Shown here piece by piece: positions 45,201-52,501 of a DNA stretch of 64,000 nucleotides. A program made the position numbers and the translations under genes. Each line of letters begins with the position of its first letter. The stretch's first letter is position 1. The DNA is from JAEZFI01 sp044508215. GTDB lineage: Bacteria; Actinomycetota; Acidimicrobiia; Acidimicrobiales; Microtrichaceae. The notes under the pieces are model-generated. The model made no database searches, was not told where the DNA came from, and saw nothing but the letters and a program-made list of their open reading frames with translations. Where the stretch lies: positions 1-64,000 of the forward strand of contig JBIQID010000001.1 of the NCBI GenBank assembly GCA_044508215.1, given 5' to 3'.

Positions 45201-45952
45201 GCGAAGTCGTCCGGCGTCAGCTTGTTCGAGTTGGCCTTGCGGATGAGGTCGTCGTAGGCCGCCATGAACTCGGCGAACGACTTCGACTCGGCGTCGCGGA
45301 TGACCGGCACGACCAGCGTGCGGCTGCCGTCGCGCTTCTCGAGGTCGACCGCCAGCCCGAGGTTGACCTGCGAGCTCTTCACGACCCGCGGCTTGCCGTC
45401 GGCCCCCTCGACGAACGAGTTGTTCATCACCGGCACGTGGTCGGCGATGGCGCGGACGATCGCGTAACCGATGATGTGGGTGAAGCTGACCTTCCCGCCA
45501 CGGGTGCGGCCGAGGTAGCCGTTGATCACCGAGCGGTTGACCTCGAGCAGCTTCGCCGGGATCTCGCGGTAGCTGGTGGCGGTGGGGACCGCCAGGCTCC
45601 GCTCCATGTTCTCGACGATGCGGGCTGCGACGCCGCGGATGGGCTCGCCCGGCTCCTCCGCGGGCGCCTCGGCGGCCGGTGCAGGGGCCGGCGCGGTCGG
45701 AGCAGGTGCCTGCTGGGGTGCCTGCGCTGCCGGTGTCGGGGCCTCAGGGGCGGCAGGTGCAGCCGTGGCGCCGTCGGCGGATCCGTTCCCGTGCGAGCCC
45801 GGGGGTGCGCTGTGGCCGAGCCGGCGGTAGTCGGCGAAGAAGTCCTGCCAGTTCTCGCTGACCGACGAGGGGTCGGAGGAGTACTGCTCGAACATCTCGT
45901 CGACGAGCCAGGCGTTGGGACCGAGTGTCTCGCTGCGCAAATCGTCGCTCAC
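42272..45952 (-). CDS. kgd: Multifunctional 2-oxoglutarate metabolism enzyme (Kgd)
   Basis: A 1226-residue fusion of a dihydrolipoyl succinyltransferase-type (E2o) catalytic domain and a ThDP-dependent 2-oxoglutarate decarboxylase/dehydrogenase E1, the actinobacterial TCA enzyme. Residues 1-42 are the E1-type N-terminus (NAWLVDEMFEQY), 45-103 an Ala/Pro linker, about 105-345 the E2 domain (IIGYAIVRAIADH, DHRIIQGAESGIFLKK) without a lipoyl domain, and 390-1226 the E1 domain (RGRLNVLVNIVGK, HGDAAFAGQGVVAET, GYEGQGPEHSSAR). A TAGGCT hexamer ends 8 bases before the GTG. Oxidative activity would need E2p and E3 from elsewhere. Confidence 0.97.
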   Translation of the reverse strand: MSDDLRSETLGPNAWLVDEMFEQYSSDPSSVSENWQDFFADYRRLGHSAPPGSHGNGSADGATAAPAAPEAPTPAAQAPQQAPAPTAPAPAPAAEAPAEEPGEPIRGVAARIVENMERSLAVPTATSYREIPAKLLEVNRSVINGYLGRTRGGKVSFTHIIGYAIVRAIADHVPVMNNSFVEGADGKPRVVKSSQVNLGLAVDLEKRDGSRTLVVPVIRDAESKSFAEFMAAYDDLIRKANSNKLTPDDFAGATVTLTNPGTIGTERSVPRLMQGQGVIVGVGSLAYPTEYAAADPHTIADLGISKVMTISSTYDHRIIQGAESGIFLKKVADLLLGDDEFYESIFESIGVPYTAVEWRRDVNPVDREESMLVKQMQVAQLINMHRVRGHLIADLDPLAAEPPHMHAELDPATYGLTIWDLDREFLTGVDQSVYAPVGGEERMKLGDILHTLRDAYCRTIGIEYTHIQSVEEKRWIQEQVEGAPLSIDPDEQRHILDRLNAAEALEKFLGTKFVGQKRFGLEGAESLIPILDAILQRAADDQLRGAVLGMAHRGRLNVLVNIVGKSQEQLFKEFEGWVDPDSIQGSGDVKYHLGQTGIFTSRKGNTIPIELAANPSHLEAVNPVVEGMARAHMDQIAYDRSFKFPVLPVLMHGDAAFAGQGVVAETLNLSLIKGYRVGGTVHVIINNQLGFTTSPDAARSSEYCTDVAKTVQAPIFHVNGDDPEACVRVAKLAFAYRQRFHKDVVIDMVCYRRHGHNEGDDPSYTQPLMYQAIDQRRSVRKLYTEVLVRRGDISLEEAEAALADFNAKLQGAFEDTREQAPGSEVMALPPPPAAGVLPHVETGVSKDRLDRIYSALSTVPEGFTIHPKLVRQFENRTKMYEGGEVDWALAEAFAFGSLLLEGTSVRLAGQDSRRGTFSQRHSTLVDYETGEEHLSLASLCSEDTQFWIYDSLLSEYAALGFEYGYSVVNPEALVIWEAQFGDFMNGAQIIIDQFLVSAEDKWHQTSGLVMLLPHGYEGQGPEHSSARIERFLILCAEDNIQVVNATTSAQYFHLLRRQMHRSVRKPLVIFTPKSGLRAKSYRSTVDELTKGSFLELLPDTSGVDPSSVTRLILASGKVGHEAIAKRDELGAPVAVARVEQLFPWPFEAIAAELARYPNCREILWLQEEPENMGPWNGIKGNLYEAHGDRYRIKRISRPGSGSPATGKAAIHAQEQAELLKRAFEPI

Positions 45953-45960
45953 ACCAGCCG

Positions 45961-45966
45961 AGCCTA
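45961..45966 (-). promoter_or_regulatory. Leaderless-type -10 for kgd
   Basis: TAGGCT on the minus strand ends 8 bases before the GTG. Confidence 0.45.
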
Positions 45967-46052
45967 TCGGTCTGCAGGAGGGCTTCCGGGTAGCCTCCCC
46001 GCCCCCGTCGGCGCCGATCCGGGCACCGGGCGGCAGGTTTCGGGGCCGCCGC

Positions 46053-46058
46053 TAGATT
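46053..46058 (+). promoter_or_regulatory. Leaderless-type -10 for xthA
   Basis: TAGATT ends 7 bases before the GTG. Confidence 0.45.
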
Positions 46059-46065
46059 CGCTCGG

Positions 46066-46851
46066 GTGCTGATCGCGACCTGGAACGTGAACTCGCTGAA
46101 CGCCCGGATGCCTCGGGTGGAGGAGTGGATCCAGCAGGTGCAGCCCGACGTCCTCTGCATGCAGGAGACGAAGATGAGCGACGCCCAGTTCCCGGCGATG
46201 GCGTTCGCGGCGATGGGCTACGAGTCGGTCCACCACGGCCAGGGGCGTTGGAACGGCGTGGCGATCCTGTCCAAGGTCGGGCTCGAGGACCCGATCGCCG
46301 GGTTCGAGGACGGTGCGGACGCCGACCCCGACGCCCGCATCGTGTGGGCCACCTGCGGCGGGGTGCGCGTCGCCTCGGTGTACGTGCCCAACGGCCGGGA
46401 GCTGGGTCACGACCACTACTACTACAAGCTCGCCTGGCTGAAGCGGCTGCGGGCGCACCTCGACGCCCACCACAGCCCCGACGAGCTGCTCGTGATCCTG
46501 GGCGACTGGAACATCGCTCCCGACGACCGCGACGTGTGGAGCCCCAAGGCGTTCAAGGGGTCGACCCATGTGAGCGAGCCGGAACGGCAGGCGCTCGCCG
46601 AGCTGAAGGAGTGGGGTCTCGTCGACGTGTTCCGGGAGCGCTACGACGCCGGCGGCCTCTTCTCCTACTGGGACTACCGCGCCGGCGACTTCCACCAGCG
46701 GCGTGGGATGCGGATCGACTACCTGCTCGCGTCGCGGGCGCTGGCCGAGCACTCGGTCTCGGATCTCATCGACCGCAACGCACGCAAGGGAACCAAGCCC
46801 TCCGACCACGCGCCTGTGCTCGGCCTGTTCGACCTGCCGCGAGGAGCCTGA
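46066..46851 (+). CDS. xthA: Exodeoxyribonuclease III / AP endonuclease
   Basis: A 261-residue XthA-type enzyme for base-excision repair: WNVNSLNARMPRVEEWI, QETKM (metal Glu), VYVPNGRELGHDHYYYKLAWL, GDWNIAPDDRDVW (catalytic Asp/Asn) and SDHAPVLG (catalytic His). The length is normal. Its stop is followed after two bases by the thioesterase ATG, so the two are one operon. Confidence 0.95.
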   Translation: MLIATWNVNSLNARMPRVEEWIQQVQPDVLCMQETKMSDAQFPAMAFAAMGYESVHHGQGRWNGVAILSKVGLEDPIAGFEDGADADPDARIVWATCGGVRVASVYVPNGRELGHDHYYYKLAWLKRLRAHLDAHHSPDELLVILGDWNIAPDDRDVWSPKAFKGSTHVSEPERQALAELKEWGLVDVFRERYDAGGLFSYWDYRAGDFHQRRGMRIDYLLASRALAEHSVSDLIDRNARKGTKPSDHAPVLGLFDLPRGA

Positions 46852-46853
46852 CG

Positions 46854-47636
46854 ATGACGCTCGACGACGACCAGGCCGACGCCACGGCGGCCGACCTCGC
46901 GAGCAGCCGGATCGAGCGGCTGCACGCCCTGGAGATGACGCCGCGGCGCGCTGAGATGCACCGGCTCGCGGCCGCCAACCGGGCCGTGATCGAGCACCTC
47001 GTCTCCACGACGGCCACCGTCGAGCAGCTGGCAGAAGCGGCCGACGCCCTGGAGGCCGTGGCCGAGCTGCTGGCCAACATGCCAACCGGCCTGTCCTACG
47101 AGGGCTTCGCCGAGGCGGCGAACGCCGGCGCAGCGATCACCGAGCAGGCGCGGGCGATGATGTCGGGTGAGTTCCGCGCCGACGAGTCCGAGGCCTTCGC
47201 CTTCTTCGACCACAGCCCGTTCATCGGGTTGGCCAACCCGCTGTCGCCTCCCATCGACCTTCGCTACCGGGAGGACCGGGTGGAGGGCACGGTCACGTTC
47301 GGGGCCGCGTACGAGGGGCCTCCCGGCTGCGTGCACGGGGGCTACGTCGCCGCCGCGTTCGACGAGCTGCTCGGCGCCACCCAGTCGCTGTCGGGCACGG
47401 CCGGCATGACGGCTCGACTGATCGTGAACTACCGGTCGCCCACGCCGCTGCGCACCGAGCTCCGGCTGGAGGGCGAGCTGACGGGCGTGGAGGGCCGCAA
47501 GATCTCCACGGTGGGCCGGATCTTCGCCGGGGACACGCTGTGTGGCGAGGCCGAGGGGCTGTTCATCTCGTTCGATGGGGAGCGCTTCAGGGCGTTGCTC
47601 GAGGAGCGCGGCCATCTGATGGGCGACGCCTCGTAG
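46854..47636 (+). CDS. Hotdog-fold acyl-CoA thioesterase (PaaI/THEM4-like)
   Basis: A 260-residue protein. The C-terminal half is a hotdog domain with GPPGCVHGGYVAAAFDELLG, where the HGG-x-x-x-x-x-x-D/E pattern is the thioesterase site, and TARLIVNYRSPTPL. The N-terminal about 110 residues are a helical extension of unknown role. It probably hydrolyses acyl-CoA. It is the second gene after xthA and ends just before element A2. Confidence 0.85.
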   Translation: MTLDDDQADATAADLASSRIERLHALEMTPRRAEMHRLAAANRAVIEHLVSTTATVEQLAEAADALEAVAELLANMPTGLSYEGFAEAANAGAAITEQARAMMSGEFRADESEAFAFFDHSPFIGLANPLSPPIDLRYREDRVEGTVTFGAAYEGPPGCVHGGYVAAAFDELLGATQSLSGTAGMTARLIVNYRSPTPLRTELRLEGELTGVEGRKISTVGRIFAGDTLCGEAEGLFISFDGERFRALLEERGHLMGDAS

Positions 47637-47662
47637 GGGCCTCGTCGGCGGGGCTCACCCCT

Positions 47663-47712
47663 GTTTCGTTGTGCAAGGTCGGCCCGATCGGGCCGACATT
47701 GCACAACAGAAC
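47663..47712. repeat. 50-bp palindromic element, copy A2
   Basis: A palindrome of 38 nt (TTGTGCAAGGTCGGCCCGA and its partner, one mismatch) within 50 nt ending GTTTCG and CAGAAC. It lies between the convergent thioesterase and DUF1697 genes. Confidence 0.85.
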
Positions 47713-47729
47713 CCCGAGGGGGAGCGGCT

Positions 47730-48260
47730 TCAGCGCTCGAATGCTCGGGCGATGCGGTGCACGGTCTTCCAGGTGCGGGTGGTCACGGCCTTCCCGTACG
47801 TCCGCTCCATCAGCGACATCACGTCCGGCGTCTTCGCCCCGGTGGTGTCGATCACGAAGAAGACCGCCTGCCGCTGCTCTGTCAGCACCCGGTAGCCGTC
47901 GCCGTCGGGCGGCAGCTCGACCTTCGACGACGGCCGCCGCTTGAGGAACGTGACGTTGCACCGGGCTGTGGGGTGGTCGTCGTAGCCGTCGAACACGTCG
48001 AGGCGGGTGAGCGATTCGATCTGGCTGCGGCTCCGGACGATCGTCGAGCACGGCGCGCCCAGGTGATCGAGCAACGCCGCCTCGATCCGGTCCTCCAGGG
48101 AGGGTCGCTTCGTCTCGTCGCTGCGGAAGACGTAGTTCCCGCTGGAGATGACCGCTCGGACGTCATCGAGCCCCGCACCTTCGAGCACCTTCACGAGCAC
48201 GGCATTGCGCATCTTCGGGTTGCCCGGTCCGATCCCTCGCAACAGCGCGACGTGCTCCAC
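47730..48260 (-). CDS. DUF1697 family protein
   Basis: A 176-residue protein matching DUF1697: VALLRGIGPGNPKMRNAVLVKVLEGAGL and AVISSGNYVFRS, followed by RCNVTFLKRRP and the C-terminal TRTWKTVHRI. The family is widespread and functionally undefined. Start GTG with a TACGTT hexamer 6 bases upstream. It is divergent from the Usp gene. Confidence 0.88.
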   Translation of the reverse strand: MEHVALLRGIGPGNPKMRNAVLVKVLEGAGLDDVRAVISSGNYVFRSDETKRPSLEDRIEAALLDHLGAPCSTIVRSRSQIESLTRLDVFDGYDDHPTARCNVTFLKRRPSSKVELPPDGDGYRVLTEQRQAVFFVIDTTGAKTPDVMSLMERTYGKAVTTRTWKTVHRIARAFER

Positions 48261-48266
48261 GCACCC

Positions 48267-48272
48267 AACGTA
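48267..48272 (-). promoter_or_regulatory. Leaderless-type -10 for the DUF1697 gene
   Basis: TACGTT on the minus strand ends 6 bases before the GTG. Confidence 0.45.
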
Positions 48273-48290
48273 CGCGCCTGACCGTTCGAT

Positions 48291-48333
48291 CTCGGGCAGG
48301 AAACGACCGGAACGCGGTCGTTTCCCGCCCGAG
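48291..48333. other. 19-bp hairpin in a divergent intergenic region
   Basis: CTCGGGCAGGAAACGACCG and its inverted partner (one mismatch) with a 5-nt loop. It lies upstream of both flanking genes, where a terminator is not expected. Confidence 0.75.
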
Positions 48334-48476
48334 CTCGTCCTGCGCGGAGGGGGCCGTGGGTCGTACGAGGGTCACCTGTCGGTGGCACCTCTGGACCTTT
48401 GCCCCTGGTGGCCGACGGCGCTCGGTGGTGCGATGGAACCTGAGTCCGCTCCCGAAGTCGAGGAGGTCGGGGAGGC

Positions 48477-48902
48477 ATGGCACGGATCGTCGTCGGAACC
48501 GATGGGTCGCCCAAGGCGCAGCTGGCGCTCGACTGGGCAGTGGAGGAAGCACGCCTCCGGGACGCAGAGTTGGTGGTGGTGCGGACGTGGCACCCGCCGT
48601 ACGTCGGCGACGCCGCCTACGGCTACGTCGAGGTGAGCGACGCGATCCGCGATGCCGCCACCTCCGACCTGGAGGACGCAGCGAAGGCCGCCGAGGAGGC
48701 GCTCGGGCGTCCGGTGCGGCGGGTGGTGCGCTGCGGGGGCGCAGCGGATGAGCTGATGGAGGAGGCGAAGGGCGCCGACCTCCTGGTGGTCGGAGCGAGG
48801 GGCCACGGCGGTTTCCTCGGGCTCCTCCTCGGCTCGGTCGCGGAGCGGGTGGCCCGCCACGCGCCCTGCCCCGTGGTGATCGTGCGGGAGAGCAAGGACT
48901 GA
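48477..48902 (+). CDS. Universal stress protein (UspA family)
   Basis: A 141-residue single-domain Usp: N-terminal IVVGTDGSPKAQLALDWAVEEA, and the ATP-binding G-x2-G-x9-G-S pattern in GARGHGGFLGLLLGSVAERV, ending HAPCPVVIVRE. It is probably ATP-binding and induced by hypoxia or stasis, as in related Actinobacteria. GGGGAGG precedes the ATG. A degenerate DosR-like box lies about 70 bases upstream. Confidence 0.92.
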   Translation: MARIVVGTDGSPKAQLALDWAVEEARLRDAELVVVRTWHPPYVGDAAYGYVEVSDAIRDAATSDLEDAAKAAEEALGRPVRRVVRCGGAADELMEEAKGADLLVVGARGHGGFLGLLLGSVAERVARHAPCPVVIVRESKD

Positions 48903-48924
48903 CGCCCCCAACCCGCGCTCGGGC

Positions 48925-49335
48925 TCACTCGTTCGTCGAGGCGATGCGCTCGCGGACCAGGCGGCGGACCTCGGCCGTGGCGTCGGTGACCTCGCCGGAT
49001 GCGCTCCGATCTAGCTCGTCCAGCCCGCGGAGGAGCACCTCGTGGTCGATCGGGAGCGGTCCCCATTCGTCTGCGACGAGGAGATAGGTCCACACCAGGT
49101 CGTAGGCGTCGTCGACGTCCCCGGTCTCGGCGATCTCTCGCAGTGCCTCGACGAAGGCGTCGGCTGCGTCCTGAACACGGTCTCGCTCGGCCGCCCATTG
49201 CAGCATCTGTCCCAGCACCAGGACCCGATCGTGTTCCGTTCGATAGGTGTGGTCCGCGATGAAGTAGGCGCCGCGCCCGAGGAGCGCCTCCACGATGCGC
49301 CCGCCGTCGAGCCAGCTGTAGACCTGCGGGTTCAT
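48925..49335 (-). CDS. Hypothetical acidic protein, 136 residues
   Basis: The family is not recognised. It is mainly helical and acidic, with MLQWAAERDRVQDAADAFVEAL and DAYDLVWTYLLVADE as amphipathic helices, and no cysteine cluster, signal or membrane segment. A TAAGGT hexamer lies at about 49380 with a GGAGATGG-like site before the ATG. It is convergent with the Usp gene, and element A3 lies upstream. Confidence 0.6.
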   Translation of the reverse strand: MNPQVYSWLDGGRIVEALLGRGAYFIADHTYRTEHDRVLVLGQMLQWAAERDRVQDAADAFVEALREIAETGDVDDAYDLVWTYLLVADEWGPLPIDHEVLLRGLDELDRSASGEVTDATAEVRRLVRERIASTNE

Positions 49336-49423
49336 CGCTCAGGTGTCCATCTCCCCGACCCCCTCTCTGCGCTGGTCACCTTAAGTGAGCGGCGAGATGC
49401 CGGGCCGGCCCAACCCGCGCTCG

Positions 49424-49473
49424 ATTTCGTTGTGCAAGGTCGGCCCGATCGGGCCGACCTTGCACCCCAGAAC
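49424..49473. repeat. 50-bp palindromic element, copy A3
   Basis: A perfect 34-nt palindrome (GTGCAAGGTCGGCCCGA and its complement) within 50 nt ending TTTCG and CAGAAC. It is nearly identical to A2, 1.7 kb away. It lies after uvrD2 and before the hypothetical gene. Confidence 0.88.
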
Positions 49474-49515
49474 GGGGGCGGGTGGGAGAGGCGGGGAAGG
49501 GTCAGGCGGGGTGGG

Positions 49516-51720
49516 TCAGCTGGCTTCGGCGACGATGCGCAGCAGGTCGGGGCCGAACCGCTGCGCCTTCACCGGGCCGATGCCCGGCACCGCGAGGAGC
49601 GCCCGCTGGCTGGACGGCCGTGCAGCGGCCACCGCCTGCAGCGTGGCGTCGTTGAAGATGACGTAGGCCGGGACGTCGGCCGCCTTGGCGTGCTGGCGAC
49701 GCCACTCGCGGAGCGCTTCGAAGAGCGGCAGGTCGTCCTCGGCCACGTCGACGCCGCGCTTGCTCCGCTCCTTCCGAGACGACCCCTGGCTGGAGCGGAT
49801 CACCGCACGTTGCTTGGCCACCGCCCGGCCCAGGTCGACGGGGTCGTGGCGGTCGCTCAGCAGTTCGAGCGCCAGGTGGATGCTCTCGAGGTACGGCGAG
49901 GGGCGTCGGCGCACCGTCTTGGTGCCGAACGTGCGACGTTCGGCGGCCGAGCACCAGAGCACCTGCTCGGCGCGGGTGAGCGCCACGTAGAGCAGCCGGC
50001 GCTCCTCGGCGCGGGCCTCGGACGTGGTGGCGTGGTGGATCGGCACCATGCCGTCCTCGAGGCCGGCCACGTGCACGATCGGCCACTCGAGGCCCTTCGC
50101 CGCGTGGAACGTGGCGAGGTCGACGGCGTCGCCGCCACCGGTCCCGTCGTCGGACTTCAGCGAGGACGCAAGCCACGACTCGAACCCGGACGGGGTCCCC
50201 TCGGGGTCGAGGTCGAGGTACTCGCGGCCCAGGCGCACGAGCTCGGCCACGTTCGCTGCCCGCTCGGCCGTGAGCCCCAACGTGGTGCCCGTGACCCCGG
50301 CCGCTGGGGCGCTGGCTCCACCGGCCGGTGCGTCGTCGTCGACCGGGTCGTCGAACCCTTCGGCCAGCTCGGAGTCGAGGAGCTCGTCGTCGTCGGCGAC
50401 CGGGGTGGAGCCGTCGGGCGCCGTGTCGGCGGGAAGTCTGCCCTCGAGCTCGCGCAGCTTCTCGTCGAGGCGACCCGGGCCCCGCCGGAGGGCGCGCAGC
50501 GCGTCCTTGATCTCGGGGAGCTCGCCGAACCGCTGCCCGCCGCGGCTGCGGAACGGGATGCCCGCCTTGCGGAACGCCTCTTCGATGACGGGGAGCTGCG
50601 CGTTGGTGCGCACCAGCACGGCCTGCGCCGACCACGGGCGGCCGGGGGCGTGGGCGTCGCGGACACGGCGGGCGATCGAACGGGCCTCCGCTTCCTCGTC
50701 GGCTGCCATCACCACCTTCGGGATCGGCCCGTCGCCCCGCGTGGGCACCAGCTGGACCGGCGCCCGGGTGCCGGGGCGGCGCTGCTCCTGGTCGATCGGC
50801 GCCGCCAGCACCGTGTTGGCCACGCCGAGGATCTGCGGCGTGGAGCGGTAGTTGTGGCTGAGCTCCACGTACTCGGCGCCGGGGAACCACTCGTCGAACC
50901 GCGTGAGGTAGGAGGCGTCGGCGCCGTTCCACGAGTAGATCGCCTGGTTCGGGTCGCCCACGACGCACAGGTCGGTGCGGTCGCCGAGCCACGCCTGCAG
51001 CAGCTCGAACTGGAGGGCGTTGACGTCCTGGAACTCGTCGACGAAGAGGTGCCGGTAGCGCCAGCGGCGGGCGGCTGCGTACTCGGGGTCGCGGACGATG
51101 TCGCGGGTGGCGAGGCGCAGCAGGTCGTCGAAGTCGACCATCCGGCGAGCGAGCTTCTCTTCCTCGTACCGGGCGAACACCTTGGCGACGGTGTCGAGGT
51201 CGACGCCGGGCGACCGCACCGCCTTCGCCGCCTCGGTGGGGTAGCGGTCAGCCGGGATGAGGCGAGCCTTGGCCCACTCGATCTCGCCTGCGACGTCGAG
51301 CGGCGCCGAGCGCGACCGGGTGTTCATGAGCCGGGCGATGAAGCCCACCTTGCGGTCGAGCACCGAGGGCGGTGTGATGCCGCGCTCGGCCCAGCGCTGG
51401 CGGAGCTGGGAGAAGGCGATGGCATGGAAGGTGCCGGCGTGCACCGGCGCGCCGAGGCCCAGGGCGCCGACGCGCTGGCGCAGCTCGGACGCGGCCTTGC
51501 GGGTGAACGTGACCGCCAGCACCCGGCTGGGCTCGATCTCGCCCTGCAGCACGCGGTGCGCGATCCGCCGGGTGAGCACGCGGGTCTTTCCGGAGCCCGC
51601 ACCGGCCAGGATCGCGAGCGGGGCGGCCTGCGTGGTGACGGCGCGGGCCTGCGCGTCGTTCAGCCCTGCGAGCAACCCGTCGGTGCGGGCGGGCGCATCC
51701 TGTTCGTCCCACAGCTCCAT
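49516..51720 (-). CDS. uvrD2: UvrD2-type superfamily I helicase with HRDC domain
   Basis: A 734-residue 3'-5' DNA helicase: Walker A LAILAGAGSGKTR, motif Ia FTRKAASELRQR, DEFQDVNALQ, GDPNQAIYSWNGAD, HNYRSTPQI, FHAAKGLEWPIVH and YVALTRAEQ. An HRDC domain closes the protein (LPLFEALREWRRQHAKA ... VPGIGPVKAQRFG). The four-cysteine motif found between these parts in mycobacterial UvrD2 is absent; an acidic linker (PVADDDELLDSELAEG) lies inside domain 2. A TAGGGT hexamer ends 8 bases before the ATG. Confidence 0.93.
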   Translation of the reverse strand: MELWDEQDAPARTDGLLAGLNDAQARAVTTQAAPLAILAGAGSGKTRVLTRRIAHRVLQGEIEPSRVLAVTFTRKAASELRQRVGALGLGAPVHAGTFHAIAFSQLRQRWAERGITPPSVLDRKVGFIARLMNTRSRSAPLDVAGEIEWAKARLIPADRYPTEAAKAVRSPGVDLDTVAKVFARYEEEKLARRMVDFDDLLRLATRDIVRDPEYAAARRWRYRHLFVDEFQDVNALQFELLQAWLGDRTDLCVVGDPNQAIYSWNGADASYLTRFDEWFPGAEYVELSHNYRSTPQILGVANTVLAAPIDQEQRRPGTRAPVQLVPTRGDGPIPKVVMAADEEAEARSIARRVRDAHAPGRPWSAQAVLVRTNAQLPVIEEAFRKAGIPFRSRGGQRFGELPEIKDALRALRRGPGRLDEKLRELEGRLPADTAPDGSTPVADDDELLDSELAEGFDDPVDDDAPAGGASAPAAGVTGTTLGLTAERAANVAELVRLGREYLDLDPEGTPSGFESWLASSLKSDDGTGGGDAVDLATFHAAKGLEWPIVHVAGLEDGMVPIHHATTSEARAEERRLLYVALTRAEQVLWCSAAERRTFGTKTVRRRPSPYLESIHLALELLSDRHDPVDLGRAVAKQRAVIRSSQGSSRKERSKRGVDVAEDDLPLFEALREWRRQHAKAADVPAYVIFNDATLQAVAAARPSSQRALLAVPGIGPVKAQRFGPDLLRIVAEAS

Positions 51721-51728
51721 CGGCGGCG

Positions 51729-51734
51729 ACCCTA
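51729..51734 (-). promoter_or_regulatory. Leaderless-type -10 for uvrD2
   Basis: TAGGGT on the minus strand ends 8 bases before the ATG. Confidence 0.45.
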
Positions 51735-51780
51735 CCGAAGGGGTGTGACGGTCCTGCGGGCCGGGCGTGGTCACGAGAAC

Positions 51781-51786
51781 TACCTT
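51781..51786 (+). promoter_or_regulatory. Leaderless-type -10 for the PH-domain gene
   Basis: TACCTT ends 6 bases before the ATG. Confidence 0.45.
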
Positions 51787-51792
51787 TCCGCC

Positions 51793-52452
51793 ATGGGCAT
51801 CCCGCAGTCGCACCTGAACGAGCAGGAGGAGGTCGTCTTGGACCTCCATCCGCACTGGTGGTTCCTGACCCCTCGGGCCGTGCTCCTCGTGGTGTCGATC
51901 GCAGCGGCGGTGACGGCGCTCGTCATCCAGCCCGAGGCGTCGAGCGACGTGGAGTGGTACCACTCCGCCGCCAAGTGGGGCGCCGCGGTGCTGCTCCTCC
52001 TCGCCCTCCTCTGGTTCCTCGTCCGGGTGGTCCAGTGGGCCACCACCGACTTCGTCGTCACGAACGAGCGGTGCATCTTCCGCACCGGGGTCATCGCCAA
52101 GAAGGGCGTGGAGATCCCCCTCGACCGGATCAACACCGTGTTCTTCAACCAGAGCGCCTTCGAGCGGGTGCTGGGCGCGGGTGACATCGGGATCGAGTCG
52201 GCGGGGGAGCACTCCCGGCAGGACTTCTCCGACATCCGGCGGCCCGCGCACGTGCAGAAGGTCATCTACCGGGAGATGGAGAACTACGAGAACCGGCGCC
52301 AGGACCGCCTCGGGGCTGCGGTGCGAGGCGGGCAGCACCACGAGCCGTCCATCCCCGCGCAGATCGCCGAGCTCGACGAGCTGCGCGAGCGCGGCGTGAT
52401 CACCGACGAGGAGTTCGAGGCGAAGAAGGCCGAGCTGCTCGAGCGGATGTAG
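51793..52452 (+). CDS. Bacterial PH-domain (bPH2/YdbS-like) membrane protein with SHOCT tail
   Basis: A 219-residue protein. Two transmembrane helices (AVLLVVSIAAAVTALVI, WGAAVLLLLALLWFLV) are followed by a bPH2 domain (DFVVTNERCIFRTGVIAKKGVEIPLDRI) and a C-terminal SHOCT module (IAELDELRERGVITDEEFEAKKAELL). SHOCT segments often mediate oligomerisation. The role is unknown; membrane-associated. It is divergent from uvrD2. Confidence 0.88.
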   Translation: MGIPQSHLNEQEEVVLDLHPHWWFLTPRAVLLVVSIAAAVTALVIQPEASSDVEWYHSAAKWGAAVLLLLALLWFLVRVVQWATTDFVVTNERCIFRTGVIAKKGVEIPLDRINTVFFNQSAFERVLGAGDIGIESAGEHSRQDFSDIRRPAHVQKVIYREMENYENRRQDRLGAAVRGGQHHEPSIPAQIAELDELRERGVITDEEFEAKKAELLERM

Positions 52453-52501
52453 AGGACGGGCCGCGCTGGGGACAGCCCGGAAGGGCTCCCGCGGATCGGA
52501 C

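Noticed and set aside
42260..46072. A 1270-codon open frame on the plus strand opposite kgd
   Set aside because: It is the antisense shadow of kgd, produced by strong GC bias; it has low-complexity H/R/V/D-rich composition and no domain, while the minus strand gives a full Kgd.
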